DNA from: Rivularia sp. MS3
GTDB lineage: Bacteria; Cyanobacteriota; Cyanobacteriia; Cyanobacteriales; Nostocaceae
DNA: 64,000 nucleotides
Direction: 5' to 3'
Assembly (NCBI GenBank): GCA_019192545.1
Contig: JAHCMI010000040.1
Location: 17,970 to 81,969 of the forward strand
Part shown: in pieces, positions 35,426 through 44,554 of the stretch
Numbering within the stretch: the stretch's first letter is position 1
Layout of the letters: every line of letters starts with the position of its first letter
Translations under genes and position numbers: made by a program
The notes under the pieces: generated by a model
Seen by the model: the letters and a program-made list of their open reading frames with translations, nothing else
Told to the model about the DNA's origin: nothing
The model's database searches: none

Positions 35426-35609
35426 GGCAGGCTATGCTTTTAAATACTTCTGTGTACACCATGGCGGATACTGCTACCACACTCTTAATATACAAGGTTG
35501 GGATATATGGGAAGTTGTAGATAATGAAGTGAGCGAGGTAGCGGAAAAATTCGTGATGCCTAATTGCTATGACCCTAAAATTGCTGCTCAGTTTTTCGAT
35601 AATGCTTGA
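35426..35609 (+). pseudogene. Gene remnant after the cloverleaf element
   Basis: The frame (GYAFKYFCVHHGGYCYH, then GWDIWEVVDNEVSEVAEKFV) reads as protein for about 60 codons to a stop at 35609. It has no start of its own: upstream it runs into the repeat. Probably the 3' end of a small gene truncated by the element. Family unknown. From 35610 to 35728 I see nothing. Confidence 0.35.
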
Positions 35610-35728
35610 TAAAAAAAAGGTTTGTGCTGTGCTAGGTGTCGGATTGCTGAAATGTTAATTTATTCGTTCGTAGAAACACTGGCTGTAATAAATATTTATT
35701 ATTCTCTGAAAGCCTTATATGTTGTACT

Positions 35729-38700
35729 TCACAATTCACAGCGAGAGAAGAGAATTAACCACAATTCTACTACCTTAAATTTTCTTACCCTTATGTAATT
35801 CATCCCCACAACGCTGCCGTCAGTATACATATTTCTATATGCTATAACCAATGGGGAAGGTAATCTCCCCCTCAGCCGAGGGTTGAAAGGGTCTTTACTT
35901 ATACTTTGTAAATCAGGTCTTGGATATCCGGAATTGGTATCGTACCCTATTGTGCTAGCGAAACGGGAATAATTTAGTCTATCGTTTCTATTCCACTGCA
36001 AATTCGTTAGTTTAATATCCAGTCTATCTCCTGTCTTACCCCAAATTTCCTTCTGGACGCTGAAACCAAAGTTGCTACGTGAATTTTTTACCCATAGCTT
36101 ATCCATTCTTTTCAAGTCAGGACAAAATTTCTCAAGCTGTGAGGTTTTGAGGAGATATCGTTCTCCTTCTATTTGTCTATGAGTAATCAACGCTATTTCT
36201 TCTTGTTCTCTATCAGCAATAAACTCCATAAGGTCACTGGTGTGGCTGTCGGCTGCTCCCCAATTTTTTAATCTCAAAGAGTTTTCTAATCTGGCATAAA
36301 AGTGTTCTTTGAGGGATTGCCAAACTTGTTGATTGCGATTTGGCTGCAAGTTAAGTAGTTCTCGATAAACTGATTCAACATCTTCATCTGTCAAAATTTG
36401 ATTCTTTTGAAAAGGGTTAGTTTCATTGGGATGATTTTTGAGAATTTTATATGCTTCTTTATAAGCATTTATTGCTTGTTGTTTTGATTTATCAGCAAGT
36501 AATTCTCCTTCATTAGCTTTGACTAAAACTTTTATTTGTAATCCTTTAGCAGAGCTAATTTTTTTCCCTTTATTGTTTAAATATTTCAGACTTTCATTCA
36601 TCTTAGCTTCGGCTTCTTTTGGCTGTTTTAGATTTTGATAAGCTTGTGACATAGCAGCCAATAACATAGCTTGTTTAAGGTGATGTTCATTCACTCTAAA
36701 GGATAAACCAGCTTGTCTTAAAGCTTTATCTGAATAAAATGTGTCTTTATTACGTAACTCTCCGGCTAATTTAGATAATGCTTGGACATTTTCAATATCT
36801 TTCTTTGCTGAAGCAAGTTGATTTTGTAAATTTTCTGCTTTTCGGATAGCTTCATCAGCTTTTTTTTGTGCTTGTTTAGCTTGTTGTTTTGCAGTTTCAG
36901 CTTTTTGTTGTTCGGCTTTAGCTTGCTCTCCAGCTTCTATAGCTTTTCGATTAGCATCGTTAGCTTTTTTTTGCGCTTGTTGAGCTTTTTGCTGTTCGGT
37001 TTCAGTTTGTTTTCTAGCTTCTGTGACTTTTTGGTTAGCATCATCAGCATTTTTTTGCGCTTGTTGGGCTTTTTCTATTGCTGCTATAGCTTTTTGATTG
37101 GCATTATTAGCTTTTTCCTGTTCAACTTTAGCTTTTTCTATTGCTGCTACAGCTTTTTGGTTGGCATTATTAGCTTTTGCTTCTGCTTCTTGCGCTTCCT
37201 TTCGAGCATTATTAGCATCTGTTTGTAATTCTTTAGTTTGCTGTTGCAAAGCTACAACATTCTTCCGCTCTTCTTCAGTTTTTTGATTAGCTTTCTCGGC
37301 TTTTTTATTAGCTTCTTTAAACATTTCTTGTGCTTGAAATGCTTTATTCCCTTCTATTGCTGCAAATACTCCTAAACCCACTGTTCCCAATAAAGCTAAA
37401 ATTAAAACAACAGTCCCATTCCGAATCCGTCGTTTAGCTTTAACATTCGCTTCACTCAACACCTGGTTTCTCTGTTCTGCTGCTTCCTTATTCTTCTTCT
37501 CCCTCTCCAATTGTGCTTCTTTTTCCTCGGCAGCAATTTTCTCCTGAATTTCTTTTTCCCTGCTAGCTGCTAAAAACTGTTTATCCTGAAAACTTAAATC
37601 TTTATCTTTAGCCCATTCTTCTGCATCTTCTAAAGCCTTTCCTTGTAAAAGTCGAGATTTATCACTATATTCAGAAGCAACCCAAACACGAAAAGCTTCT
37701 GAATAAGGACGTAAATTATTTAATTGAATTTCTACCCAATTCTGGTTAAAAACTTCTTGATAAATTTGATTATAAGTTATTAATTTACCTTCTCTTTGAA
37801 CAACCAAACCAGATAATTTTAATTCACTCTTATCAAGACTATTACTAGCAGCAACTTCTCCCTGTTGTTGAATCTGCTGGTACAATTCTAATAGATAACC
37901 CGCTCGTTGCTCCGACGCAAGAATTCTATTCCTAATAGTTCTTAAATGCTCCGGATCGTCCTGGGATTCCCAATTTTCAATAATCCGTGATTTTATCACC
38001 TCCTCCACAGAACGGGGATAGTCTTTCTGGGACTCTTCCACCATAAACTTACACAGCTTTTGAGTAAGAAATGGTTGTCCTCCCGTCCAATCCAAGATTT
38101 CAGTCATAACCTCTTGGGGATGATTAAATCTTCCTTCTAACCCCCTAATTAATGGCTCCACCTCATCAATTGTAAAACCATGTAATTCTATTGCCTCACC
38201 AATATTAAAAGGAGTTTGGCTCTTATTCTTAATTAAGTCTCCAGGAGTTGCTACCCCCAGTAAAGCAAAAGTTAAGCGTTCAAAAATGGGATTATCAACC
38301 CGTTGGTTTTGAAAAAAGCGAATCAACGCAAAAAAATCATCTAAAGAGAAATCTTGACTAAGTACCTTATCAATCTCATCCACAAAAATGACTATTGGTG
38401 ACTGAATTTTTTCTAATAAAACCTTTTCAATAAATAAACCCAAACATTGTACGGGAGAAAGAATTACTTGATGTTTTCCCCACCATTCCTGCCAATCAAA
38501 ATCAAAATTATCCTCTAATTGACAGCTTTCCGATAAATTGTAAACAATTCCCGCATACCACTGTTCTTGAGTTACCTTCCCAATTCCCGTCAAATCAATG
38601 GCTGCACAAACATTACCCTGTGCTTGTAACTGCTGCATAGTCTGTACCCGCAAACTAGACTTACCCATCTGTCGCGAGTTGAGGACATAACAAAACTTTC

Positions 38701-38812
38701 CAGCTTGCAATTTCTGGTAAAACTCCTCATCTGCTTGTCGTCGCACGTAACTGGGAGCATTAACCTGGAGACTTGCTCCGACTTGATAGAAATTAGAATT
38801 GCTTGCTGTCAT
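35729..38812 (-). CDS. AAA_35-type ATPase with membrane segment and long coiled coil
   Basis: 1027 residues. The N-terminal domain (about 1-400) is the AAA-like family seen in cyanobacterial conflict proteins: NSRQMGKSSLR (P-loop), VIFVDEIDKVL (Walker B), LLGVATPGDLI and WTGGQPFLTQKLC. A hydrophobic segment (about 465-487, GTVVLILALLGTVGLGVFAAI) is followed by about 200 residues of coiled coil in near-regular NANQKAVAAIEKAK-type repeats, then a TPR-like helical region and a C-terminal domain of unknown fold. It is paired with the CHAT-AAA gene upstream, in the place where WD40 partners occur at 52050 and 62099. The C-terminal region would be the sensor or effector. Confidence 0.85.
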   Translation of the reverse strand: MTASNSNFYQVGASLQVNAPSYVRRQADEEFYQKLQAGKFCYVLNSRQMGKSSLRVQTMQQLQAQGNVCAAIDLTGIGKVTQEQWYAGIVYNLSESCQLEDNFDFDWQEWWGKHQVILSPVQCLGLFIEKVLLEKIQSPIVIFVDEIDKVLSQDFSLDDFFALIRFFQNQRVDNPIFERLTFALLGVATPGDLIKNKSQTPFNIGEAIELHGFTIDEVEPLIRGLEGRFNHPQEVMTEILDWTGGQPFLTQKLCKFMVEESQKDYPRSVEEVIKSRIIENWESQDDPEHLRTIRNRILASEQRAGYLLELYQQIQQQGEVAASNSLDKSELKLSGLVVQREGKLITYNQIYQEVFNQNWVEIQLNNLRPYSEAFRVWVASEYSDKSRLLQGKALEDAEEWAKDKDLSFQDKQFLAASREKEIQEKIAAEEKEAQLEREKKNKEAAEQRNQVLSEANVKAKRRIRNGTVVLILALLGTVGLGVFAAIEGNKAFQAQEMFKEANKKAEKANQKTEEERKNVVALQQQTKELQTDANNARKEAQEAEAKANNANQKAVAAIEKAKVEQEKANNANQKAIAAIEKAQQAQKNADDANQKVTEARKQTETEQQKAQQAQKKANDANRKAIEAGEQAKAEQQKAETAKQQAKQAQKKADEAIRKAENLQNQLASAKKDIENVQALSKLAGELRNKDTFYSDKALRQAGLSFRVNEHHLKQAMLLAAMSQAYQNLKQPKEAEAKMNESLKYLNNKGKKISSAKGLQIKVLVKANEGELLADKSKQQAINAYKEAYKILKNHPNETNPFQKNQILTDEDVESVYRELLNLQPNRNQQVWQSLKEHFYARLENSLRLKNWGAADSHTSDLMEFIADREQEEIALITHRQIEGERYLLKTSQLEKFCPDLKRMDKLWVKNSRSNFGFSVQKEIWGKTGDRLDIKLTNLQWNRNDRLNYSRFASTIGYDTNSGYPRPDLQSISKDPFNPRLRGRLPSPLVIAYRNMYTDGSVVGMNYIRVRKFKVVELWLILFSRCEL

Positions 38813-38833
38813 ACAGAACTTACCCCACCAAAA

Positions 38834-38957
38834 TTGTCATTGCGAGCATAATGTTAGCGAAGCGTGTCCAAAGGACATAATGGAGCGAAGCAATCGCAGT
38901 ATTTTCGTTATTTTCGCATTCTTGCGATTGCTTTGTCGTACCTCCTCGCAATGACAA
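38834..38957. repeat. 124-bp inverted-repeat element (TTGTCATTGCGAG termini)
   Basis: TTGTCATTGCGAG (38834-38846) and CTCGCAATGACAA (38945-38957) are perfect 13-bp terminal inverted repeats, with an inner pair around GAAGCAATCGCA / TTGCGATTGCTT. It is a non-coding MITE-like repeat lying in the gap between the CHAT-AAA gene and its AAA_35 partner. Confidence 0.85.
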
Positions 38958-39005
38958 ATGTAGATTTAATTTTGTACAAGCATTGACTATCATAATGACA
39001 ATTCC

Positions 39006-40670
39006 TTACAAAACTCGACGAAAATAATCACGATATAACTGACACCTTGGTGTAACGTGATTATTTTCCCGCTGTACCAGTCCTAAGCTGTGTAATTTAT
39101 AAATTTGCATTGAATCTAATTCAACACCCATAGATGAATTAACTACCCGTTTCAAACCTGGTAATAAATCCGGTGCGGAATGTAAAATCTCCAGTAGAGA
39201 ACGTAGATGATTGTTATAAATTCCGGCTTCTGTAGCAGCAGATTCTAATAAGTCTTGAAAGCTTATTTTTCCCATCGCTATATTATACATTGCTAATCTT
39301 AGTAGATAGGGGTGTCCTCCTACCATTGTCCTTAATTCTGCTAACAGATTATCTTGGGAATTGACACCATGTCTGGTAGCTAAATTTTCTATTTGCTGCT
39401 GATTAAACTCCTTTAATTCTACTGGTATACCCGCATTAAAGGGTGATTGATTCAAATCCAGAGGGATATAAACTTCCGTCGAATGGGCTAATACTAAGCG
39501 TAGTTGCTTCCAAATCTCGGAAGTCTTTCCTTTTTCATGCCAAGAACGCAGCATCCCAAAGAAATCTTCCAACACTTCACTATAAGGAAATAATCTATCT
39601 ACTTCATCTAATATTAAGATTAAAGGAGAATTTAGTTGTTTTAATATATGCTTTCTAAAATAAGCCGTGCAGTTATCATTACTGCCTAAAAATGAGTTAT
39701 TCCAAGCCTCATCTACTTGATTATCCAGGTCAAGTTCCAAAGAAACTTTGCTGCACAACCAGCGTAAAAACTTATCCAGATTGGTAATTACTTCCTTGTT
39801 GATACCACCAAAATCTAAATATACCCCTTGATATTTCTGCTTGACTCCCTCCGCCAAAATTCGCCTTACTAGAGAAGTTTTACCCATTAAATTTGGTGCT
39901 TTAATCCGAATTAAGGCAGCAGGCTTTTCTATTGTTTGATAACAAATAGATTCAATCTCGTCCCGTTCTAAGTAAAAAGGAGAATCAAGGGGCACAGAAC
40001 CATTAGGATATTCCAATAACTGTATCAAAATTGGATTTATTTGAGGTTCCTTTTTCTGTAAATGTGGTTCTAAAACTTTATTTTTTAAAACTGGTATGGA
40101 TTCTTGAGAAACATCTTCCAATGCAATTGCGACTAAACCTTCATTAAAAGCTTTTGTAAATACATCTTGATTACCTTCTGACTCATACCCCAGACCATCA
40201 TAAAATCCCTGAGCAAATGCGATCGCAGCTTTGTCAGCTATTTCCTGATTCATGCCAATGCAATAATTAATATGCTCGCTGATAGCATCAGCAGTTTTAA
40301 TTGAATGGCAGGCATTAAATAAAACGCAACTAACATAATCACCATGCTGTTTAAACAGCGTTGCTAACCCTTGGGGTGGAACAGGTTTATTATTACCCCC
40401 ATCATCCTCTAACAGTAAACTACCATCCTGCAAACCATGACCGCAGAAATGGACAATGTGGGGTTTTTCTTCTGCGATCGCTCTGCGAATATCTTGGGGA
40501 CGCACAGCGGTTCTAGTTCTAATATCAAATAAATTTCGCCTGGTTGCTCTGCGGATAGCATCTTCAATCTCCCGTATTTCTTTATCCAAGCGCAAACTAT
40601 GGGGGATTGCAGTCAAAATGAGGATTTTTTGTAGCTGAATACTTTGTTTTGTTGGAGCGCTAAGATTCAT
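39006..40670 (-). CDS. CHAT (caspase-like) protease fused to an AAA ATPase
   Basis: 554 residues. The CHAT domain (about 10-190) has the catalytic His78 in HIVHFCGHG and Cys121 in VLFNACHS. The ATPase (about 225-540) has P-loop IKAPNLMGKTSL, Walker B LILILDEVDRLF, VVNSSMG and the FGMLRSWH and SPFNAGIPVEL motifs shared with the other CHAT genes. It lacks the TIR domain of its paralogs at 55990 and 60010. It is followed by an AAA_35 gene. CHAT enzymes are caspase-related peptidases activated in bacterial immunity; substrate here unknown. Confidence 0.88.
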   Translation of the reverse strand: MNLSAPTKQSIQLQKILILTAIPHSLRLDKEIREIEDAIRRATRRNLFDIRTRTAVRPQDIRRAIAEEKPHIVHFCGHGLQDGSLLLEDDGGNNKPVPPQGLATLFKQHGDYVSCVLFNACHSIKTADAISEHINYCIGMNQEIADKAAIAFAQGFYDGLGYESEGNQDVFTKAFNEGLVAIALEDVSQESIPVLKNKVLEPHLQKKEPQINPILIQLLEYPNGSVPLDSPFYLERDEIESICYQTIEKPAALIRIKAPNLMGKTSLVRRILAEGVKQKYQGVYLDFGGINKEVITNLDKFLRWLCSKVSLELDLDNQVDEAWNNSFLGSNDNCTAYFRKHILKQLNSPLILILDEVDRLFPYSEVLEDFFGMLRSWHEKGKTSEIWKQLRLVLAHSTEVYIPLDLNQSPFNAGIPVELKEFNQQQIENLATRHGVNSQDNLLAELRTMVGGHPYLLRLAMYNIAMGKISFQDLLESAATEAGIYNNHLRSLLEILHSAPDLLPGLKRVVNSSMGVELDSMQIYKLHSLGLVQRENNHVTPRCQLYRDYFRRVL

Positions 40671-40735
40671 ATTTTTACATATAAGCTTTTTTATATTGAC
40701 GAGTTGGACTAAGTGAAAAATCGCTATGAAAGAAG

Positions 40736-40850
40736 TTGGAGATTAGGGATTAGGAGTTAGGGAACCCCATAATTAAAATTAGGAGCTTGTATCCATTTAC
40801 TTCGGGTTCCACCCCAAAAAGAACCTATCCCCTAATCCTAGACCAGGACT
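40736..40850. repeat. GATTAGGGATTAGG repeat pair upstream of the CHAT-AAA gene
   Basis: GGAGATTAGGGATTAGGAGTTAGGG (40738-40762) is answered by the complement CCTATCCCCTAATCCTA (about 40827-40843). A related GAGTTAGGGGTTGGGG tract lies at 58116-58142 upstream of another CHAT gene. The 365-bp gap to the recombinase (40671-41035) otherwise holds only AT-rich sequence. Confidence 0.6.
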
Positions 40851-41035
40851 GTTCCAGTTCGCGGGAGAATACGGATACTGAATTGCGGTACTCTCATATA
40901 GATAATCAGATAAGTTCACACTTAAGTGTAGCAGTATACTTTTTTGCTAGACATGAAGTACAAGTAAACAAAACGACATAAAATATGATTTTTCAAAAGA
41001 AGCAACTCAACTCTTAAGTATTTTTTCCCCAACTC

Positions 41036-42214
41036 CTAAAACTCCGGTAAGAAAAGCTCTCGACTTTGCCCAGCGTAATGCCGATAAATAATTTCTGGCG
41101 AATTACCTACCATTTTGGCTAAATCTTTCACATCTACCCTATTCTTCAAAGCCATCGTAATAAACGTATGTCGAGTTTGGTAAAGCTTCCGATACTCTAC
41201 ATCATCAAGCGTTTCTAAAATACCCTTCCAAGCTCGTCTACCCAGGTTTTGCACGTCTATCCATTTACCTTCTGGTGAAGGAAAAACTTTTGCTTCACCT
41301 GACTTTTCAACTGGTTGAATTGATTTTAAAAAATTAGCCAAGCGATTATTAATTGGAAAAACTCGCTTCTTCTGAGTTTTCAAACCTGGTTTACAAGTTA
41401 ACCCTGATTCAGAAATCACCACAGCTTGCTCAAACCGAATGTAGGTAAAGTCTTTACTTATGTGCTTCCACTGCAAACCTACAGCTTCAGATGGTCTACA
41501 ACCCGTGATAAAAAGAAATTCTATTAGTGGCGCGTAGTGGGCATAATAGCGATTTTCCTTGAATGCTTTTATTATGCGATCGCGCTCTTCAGAACTGAAA
41601 GGATTAATATCCGTTTCCTGAGAATCTCCCTTGGGTAGCTTAATATCGCTCGCCATACCTTCAAACGGATTGTCATCAATCAATTGAGACTTCACAGCCC
41701 AATTACAGCAAGCACAAAACTGAGTCATGATTTTTTTAGCAGATAACGGGCTTCTATTCGCAATTAACCAATCGCGAATCGCCACAGCTTTATCCAAAGT
41801 CTTCACGGGGAGATGCACGTTAATACAGCGATAAATTTTCTTGTAATCCTTCGCCAAAGTACTGGGGGATAAACTTGACTTTTTATATTCGGTATAGCTG
41901 TCCCACAAGTCAGCTAAAGAAACATAACTTTCTGGGGAAGTCTCCTTGTCAGAAGCCGATGGTGTAAAAATATCTTGCTGAGACTGCGGCTTGTACCTTT
42001 CCAAAGTGATATCGAAGTTATTGCACAGAATATCCAACTCAATCTGCTTGGCTTTCATCTCCGCCAGCTTGCGGTTGGCTTGGGTATCGGTAAAACCCGT
42101 TGATAAATAATGACGTTTACCCCCAAAACTAAAAACTAGCTGTAAACGTTGATTAGAAGTTTTGATTTGGACAGTACCCTTGCTTGCTTTCTTGTTAGAT
42201 TTTTGGGAACCCAC
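41036..42214 (-). CDS. Tyrosine recombinase / integrase
   Basis: 392 residues from a GTG with AGGAG 6 nt upstream. An N-terminal arm-binding-type domain (SFGGKRHYLSTGFTDTQANRKLAE, about 10-65) is followed by a core-binding domain (about 98-190) and the catalytic domain: Arg240 (FITGCRPSEA), Arg348 in YQTRHTF, Asn371 (GNSPEI) and Tyr380 (YRHYAG). The first His of the HxxR box is Gln. It reads away from the half tRNA-Phe at 42468-42511, the expected arrangement for int next to its attachment site. Confidence 0.92.
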   Translation of the reverse strand: MGSQKSNKKASKGTVQIKTSNQRLQLVFSFGGKRHYLSTGFTDTQANRKLAEMKAKQIELDILCNNFDITLERYKPQSQQDIFTPSASDKETSPESYVSLADLWDSYTEYKKSSLSPSTLAKDYKKIYRCINVHLPVKTLDKAVAIRDWLIANRSPLSAKKIMTQFCACCNWAVKSQLIDDNPFEGMASDIKLPKGDSQETDINPFSSEERDRIIKAFKENRYYAHYAPLIEFLFITGCRPSEAVGLQWKHISKDFTYIRFEQAVVISESGLTCKPGLKTQKKRVFPINNRLANFLKSIQPVEKSGEAKVFPSPEGKWIDVQNLGRRAWKGILETLDDVEYRKLYQTRHTFITMALKNRVDVKDLAKMVGNSPEIIYRHYAGQSRELFLPEF

Positions 42215-42305
42215 AATTGACTCCTGGACTTAGAAACGAAGACAAAGAGAAATTGCTAGCTTATTTCTCCATTGCCTTGCTGGACTTGGAATCAGCGCGC
42301 TCTGA

Positions 42306-42381
42306 TTTACCCCAACTTTACCCCAATAAATTGTCCAAACCCGTCCAAAAATGTCCAACGTAGGGGTAAATTTACACCCAA
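42306..42381. repeat. TTTACCCCAA repeats, candidate integrase arm sites (left side)
   Basis: TTTACCCCAA at 42306-42315 and 42317-42326, an inverted partial copy at 42361-42370, and TTTACACCCAA at 42371-42381. Matching copies lie on the other side of the tRNA core (42559-42579). Confidence 0.5.
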
Positions 42382-42423
42382 TTCACACCCCTTGAATCGC
42401 TGAAACGGGGTTTTTACGACATT

Positions 42424-42455
42424 AAAAAACCCCCAGAAGCGTTGGCTGCTGGGGG
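42424..42455 (-). terminator. Rho-independent terminator after the half tRNA
   Basis: On the minus strand a 7-bp GC stem CCCCCAG / CTGGGGG (42449-42455 with 42430-42436) is followed by six T residues (42424-42429). It lies just 3' of the tRNA-Phe half, as after a normal tRNA gene. Confidence 0.85.
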
Positions 42456-42467
42456 TTCCGTATTATA

Positions 42468-42511
42468 TGCCAGGAACGAGACTTGAACTCGTGACACGAG
42501 GATTTTCAGTC
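42468..42511 (-). other. 3' half of tRNA-Phe(GAA): integrase attachment core
   Basis: On the minus strand these 44 nt give the anticodon loop CTGAAAA (GAA), the 3' anticodon stem, variable loop, a T-arm with perfect ACGAG/CTCGT pairing, and the 3' acceptor strand ending TCCTGGCA. The 5' half of the tRNA is absent: the upstream bases do not pair to form a D-arm or the anticodon stem. CCA is not encoded. A half tRNA beside an integrase is the standard form of an attachment site. Confidence 0.85.
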
Positions 42512-42558
42512 TGACTTCAACCACATAAACACAGTACTTTCACCCTTTTCATACTCTC

Positions 42559-42660
42559 TTACCCCCAATTTACCCCCAATTCTACTGACACCGAGACTAA
42601 CTATAAAATCAGTCCTCTTTTTAGGTTTGTGTGACAGGAGGACTAACTATAAAGGCAGTC
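42559..42660. repeat. Arm-like and 20-bp direct repeats on the right side of the attachment core
   Basis: TTACCCCCAA (42559-42568) and TTTACCCCCAA (42569-42579) match the left arm repeats. GACTAACTATAAAATCAGTC (42595-42614) recurs with two changes at 42641-42660, giving a 46-bp spacing. Confidence 0.6.
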
Positions 42661-42731
42661 ACCCCTCTGGATGCTTTTATAAATTCAAAACAATTTGATA
42701 TTTACTTGAAATAAGTGCGAAATTAAAAGTG

Positions 42732-43241
42732 TTAATCTCTGAAGTTTTCAGCTATTGATTTGGTGGGTAAATAGAGTTTAGTGGGGTACTGTTTAAACTG
42801 CTCAAAACCATATTGTTGGTAAAATCTGACTGCATTCTCATCTATTGCTTCTACTACAACAGCTATCGATGCAACCTGCGAGGTAGCATCAAAAACCCTT
42901 TTAAGAGCATCAATTAAAACCAACTCACCTATACCTTTACCTTGATGACTCTGCGAGACAGCAAGACGACCTAGTAAAGTAGCCGGAAGTAAAGGATAAC
43001 GCGGTACAGTTTTTGCAAAGTCCTCATTTAAATTAGAAGCATCTATTGTATAGGAAGAAAGCGTGTAGTAAGCAATAATATCAATGTTCGGGGAATCAAT
43101 TAATACAAAAACGGTAGAAACTTTTTTCTTAAGCTCCTGGGATGCGCCTTTACGAATATAGTTGTCTAAACTATCATTTCCGCTAATAAACGCCGAACGG
43201 TTATGCCTCTTTTTATCAAGCAATTCAATCGTTAATGCCAT
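42732..43241 (-). CDS. GNAT-family acetyltransferase toxin (TacT-like)
   Basis: 169 residues, GNAT fold: LLGRLAVSQSHQGKGIGELVLIDALKRV carries the acetyl-CoA loop (Q-x-x-G-K-G-I-G), followed by a V-R-F-Y-Q-Q-Y-G-F-E-Q-F motif. The N-terminal F-I-S-G-N-D-S-L-D-N-Y-I motif is typical of TacT/AtaT toxins, which acetylate aminoacyl-tRNA and stop translation. It overlaps the upstream DUF1778 antitoxin gene by 17 bp, the usual TA operon. Likely a stabilisation module. Confidence 0.9.
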   Translation of the reverse strand: MALTIELLDKKRHNRSAFISGNDSLDNYIRKGASQELKKKVSTVFVLIDSPNIDIIAYYTLSSYTIDASNLNEDFAKTVPRYPLLPATLLGRLAVSQSHQGKGIGELVLIDALKRVFDATSQVASIAVVVEAIDENAVRFYQQYGFEQFKQYPTKLYLPTKSIAENFRD

Positions 43242-43527
43242 TGTTTTCCATTACTTGCTTGTAACGCAAAGTTGCTTCTCGCAAAGCATCCGAGGGCTTG
43301 GGTGGATTTAAAATTGCTTCAACAAAAGCTTCTGCATCCTCTGTACTTAATTTTAAAGTTTGTTGCTGTTCGATAACTTTACACGCAGCTGCTTGAACGC
43401 TGGCTATGACGAAATCCGTTAAGGTTACTCCTTGTAAATCAGCAGCTTTCTGCCATAAAGCTTTGATTTCTGGATTCACGCGAGCTTCTAAACGAGCCAT
43501 TGATTTCGGAACGTTAGTGTTGCTCAT
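43225..43527 (-). CDS. DUF1778 antitoxin (TacA-like)
   Basis: 100 residues. An N-terminal ribbon-helix-helix (MARLEARVNPEIKALWQKAADLQG, then TLTDFVIASVQAAA) binds DNA, and the C-terminal helix (LSTEDAEAFVEAILNPPKPS) wraps the toxin. It is the first gene of the TacA-TacT pair. A degenerate second copy of the C-terminal half is at 48211-48483. Confidence 0.9.
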   Translation of the reverse strand: MSNTNVPKSMARLEARVNPEIKALWQKAADLQGVTLTDFVIASVQAAACKVIEQQQTLKLSTEDAEAFVEAILNPPKPSDALREATLRYKQVMENNGIND

Positions 43528-43693
43528 AGATTATATGTAAATAACTAACTTTTATATTATATACGGCAAATTGCCGTATTTGTAAAAGTAGATTTTTATC
43601 TGTTACGAGCATAACCGTCTAGCTCGCGGTGATAGTGGTTTTATGAATGTTATCTTGCCACATTATCATTTCAAATAATGTGAGTTTAATAAT

Positions 43694-44554
43694 TCATTTG
43701 CCTACCTCCACATTATTAAAATATTTAGCAATTTCTTGTAATACCGAAGCCTTCCATCGCAGATGCTGTACTGTCTTGTTGCTTCCGGCTTTGTCTAATA
43801 TGAATATGCTGTAGTCATTCCCCCTTTCGGTTGGTGAGTAGCATTTGGTGCGCTTGAGTTTACCAGTTTTGGTGCTAATTCGCTCAGAGTAATAACTCGT
43901 CTGTAATCCCACTCCCTCTAATGCATTGTTGATTTGATAGGCTTTGATGTTTGTCCCGTGGCGGTTATTCCAGATTTGCGCGAGTTTGGTTGGCGATACG
44001 TATTCTTCATCGGACTTTGGTTGAATACTTGGGAGTATTTTTTGAACAGAAGGAGATATTTCTGGAAATTGAGCCTCAATAGCTCGCAGAAGATAGGTTG
44101 CTTTAAGTTCCTCAGATAAGGATGTAGGGGCAAGAATATTCCCATAAATTCTTATCAGTTCTTCGGGAGATATTTGGAGTTTAGTCGAGCTTGCTTCAGT
44201 TTCGATTACTTTTCTTAGGCTACGGTTTGCCCAGATGCGGAACTCGACGCTAACCCATTGCGCTAAATCAATGGCGATTTCTGGATGTCCCCAGGTTCCT
44301 TGCGGTATTTTGTCGCCACGTCCTCTTATGGTGATAACCAATTTAGATGCCGGGATTCCGGTATCTAACGAAAGCCCTTCCCAGTAAGCTTTTGTGGAAT
44401 TAAGAGATGCATAATGGTTAAACTTTTTCTCGCAAGCCTTACACATTTGAGTCAAGTTAACGTAACCACTCGGTACATCATATTTTGCAATCTTTGTGGC
44501 TTCGCTTAATTGAGCGATTACACTTCCATTCCAATCATGAGTTATTAGATTCAT
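43694..44554 (-). CDS. KilA-N domain protein
   Basis: 286 residues. The KilA-N domain (about 25-120) is recognisable by a Y-V-N-L-T-Q-M-C motif, AYWEGLSLDTGIPASKLVI, GTWGHPEIAIDLAQWVSVEF and WANRSLRKVI. A C-terminal domain (about 190-285) ending SNKTVQHLRWKASVLQEI is shared with the AntA protein at 1928-2722. KilA-N proteins bind DNA and act in phage and plasmid lysogeny or conflict. An inverted repeat GAGGCGA/TCGCCTC (44580-44598) lies 26 bp upstream of the start and may be its operator. Confidence 0.82.
   Translation of the reverse strand: MNLITHDWNGSVIAQLSEATKIAKYDVPSGYVNLTQMCKACEKKFNHYASLNSTKAYWEGLSLDTGIPASKLVITIRGRGDKIPQGTWGHPEIAIDLAQWVSVEFRIWANRSLRKVIETEASSTKLQISPEELIRIYGNILAPTSLSEELKATYLLRAIEAQFPEISPSVQKILPSIQPKSDEEYVSPTKLAQIWNNRHGTNIKAYQINNALEGVGLQTSYYSERISTKTGKLKRTKCYSPTERGNDYSIFILDKAGSNKTVQHLRWKASVLQEIAKYFNNVEVGK

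Noticed and set aside
36866..37286. Plus-strand hydrophobic open frames resembling membrane proteins
   Set aside because: Antisense of the Ala/Lys/Gln coiled-coil repeats, which gives artificial Leu/Phe/Ser-rich translations.
38834..38957. Insertion sequence
   Set aside because: It has terminal inverted repeats but only 124 bp and no transposase; listed as a non-coding repeat instead.
42468..42515. Intact tRNA gene
   Set aside because: Only the 3' half folds. No 5' acceptor strand or D-arm is found upstream on the minus strand, and the 5' anticodon stem does not pair.
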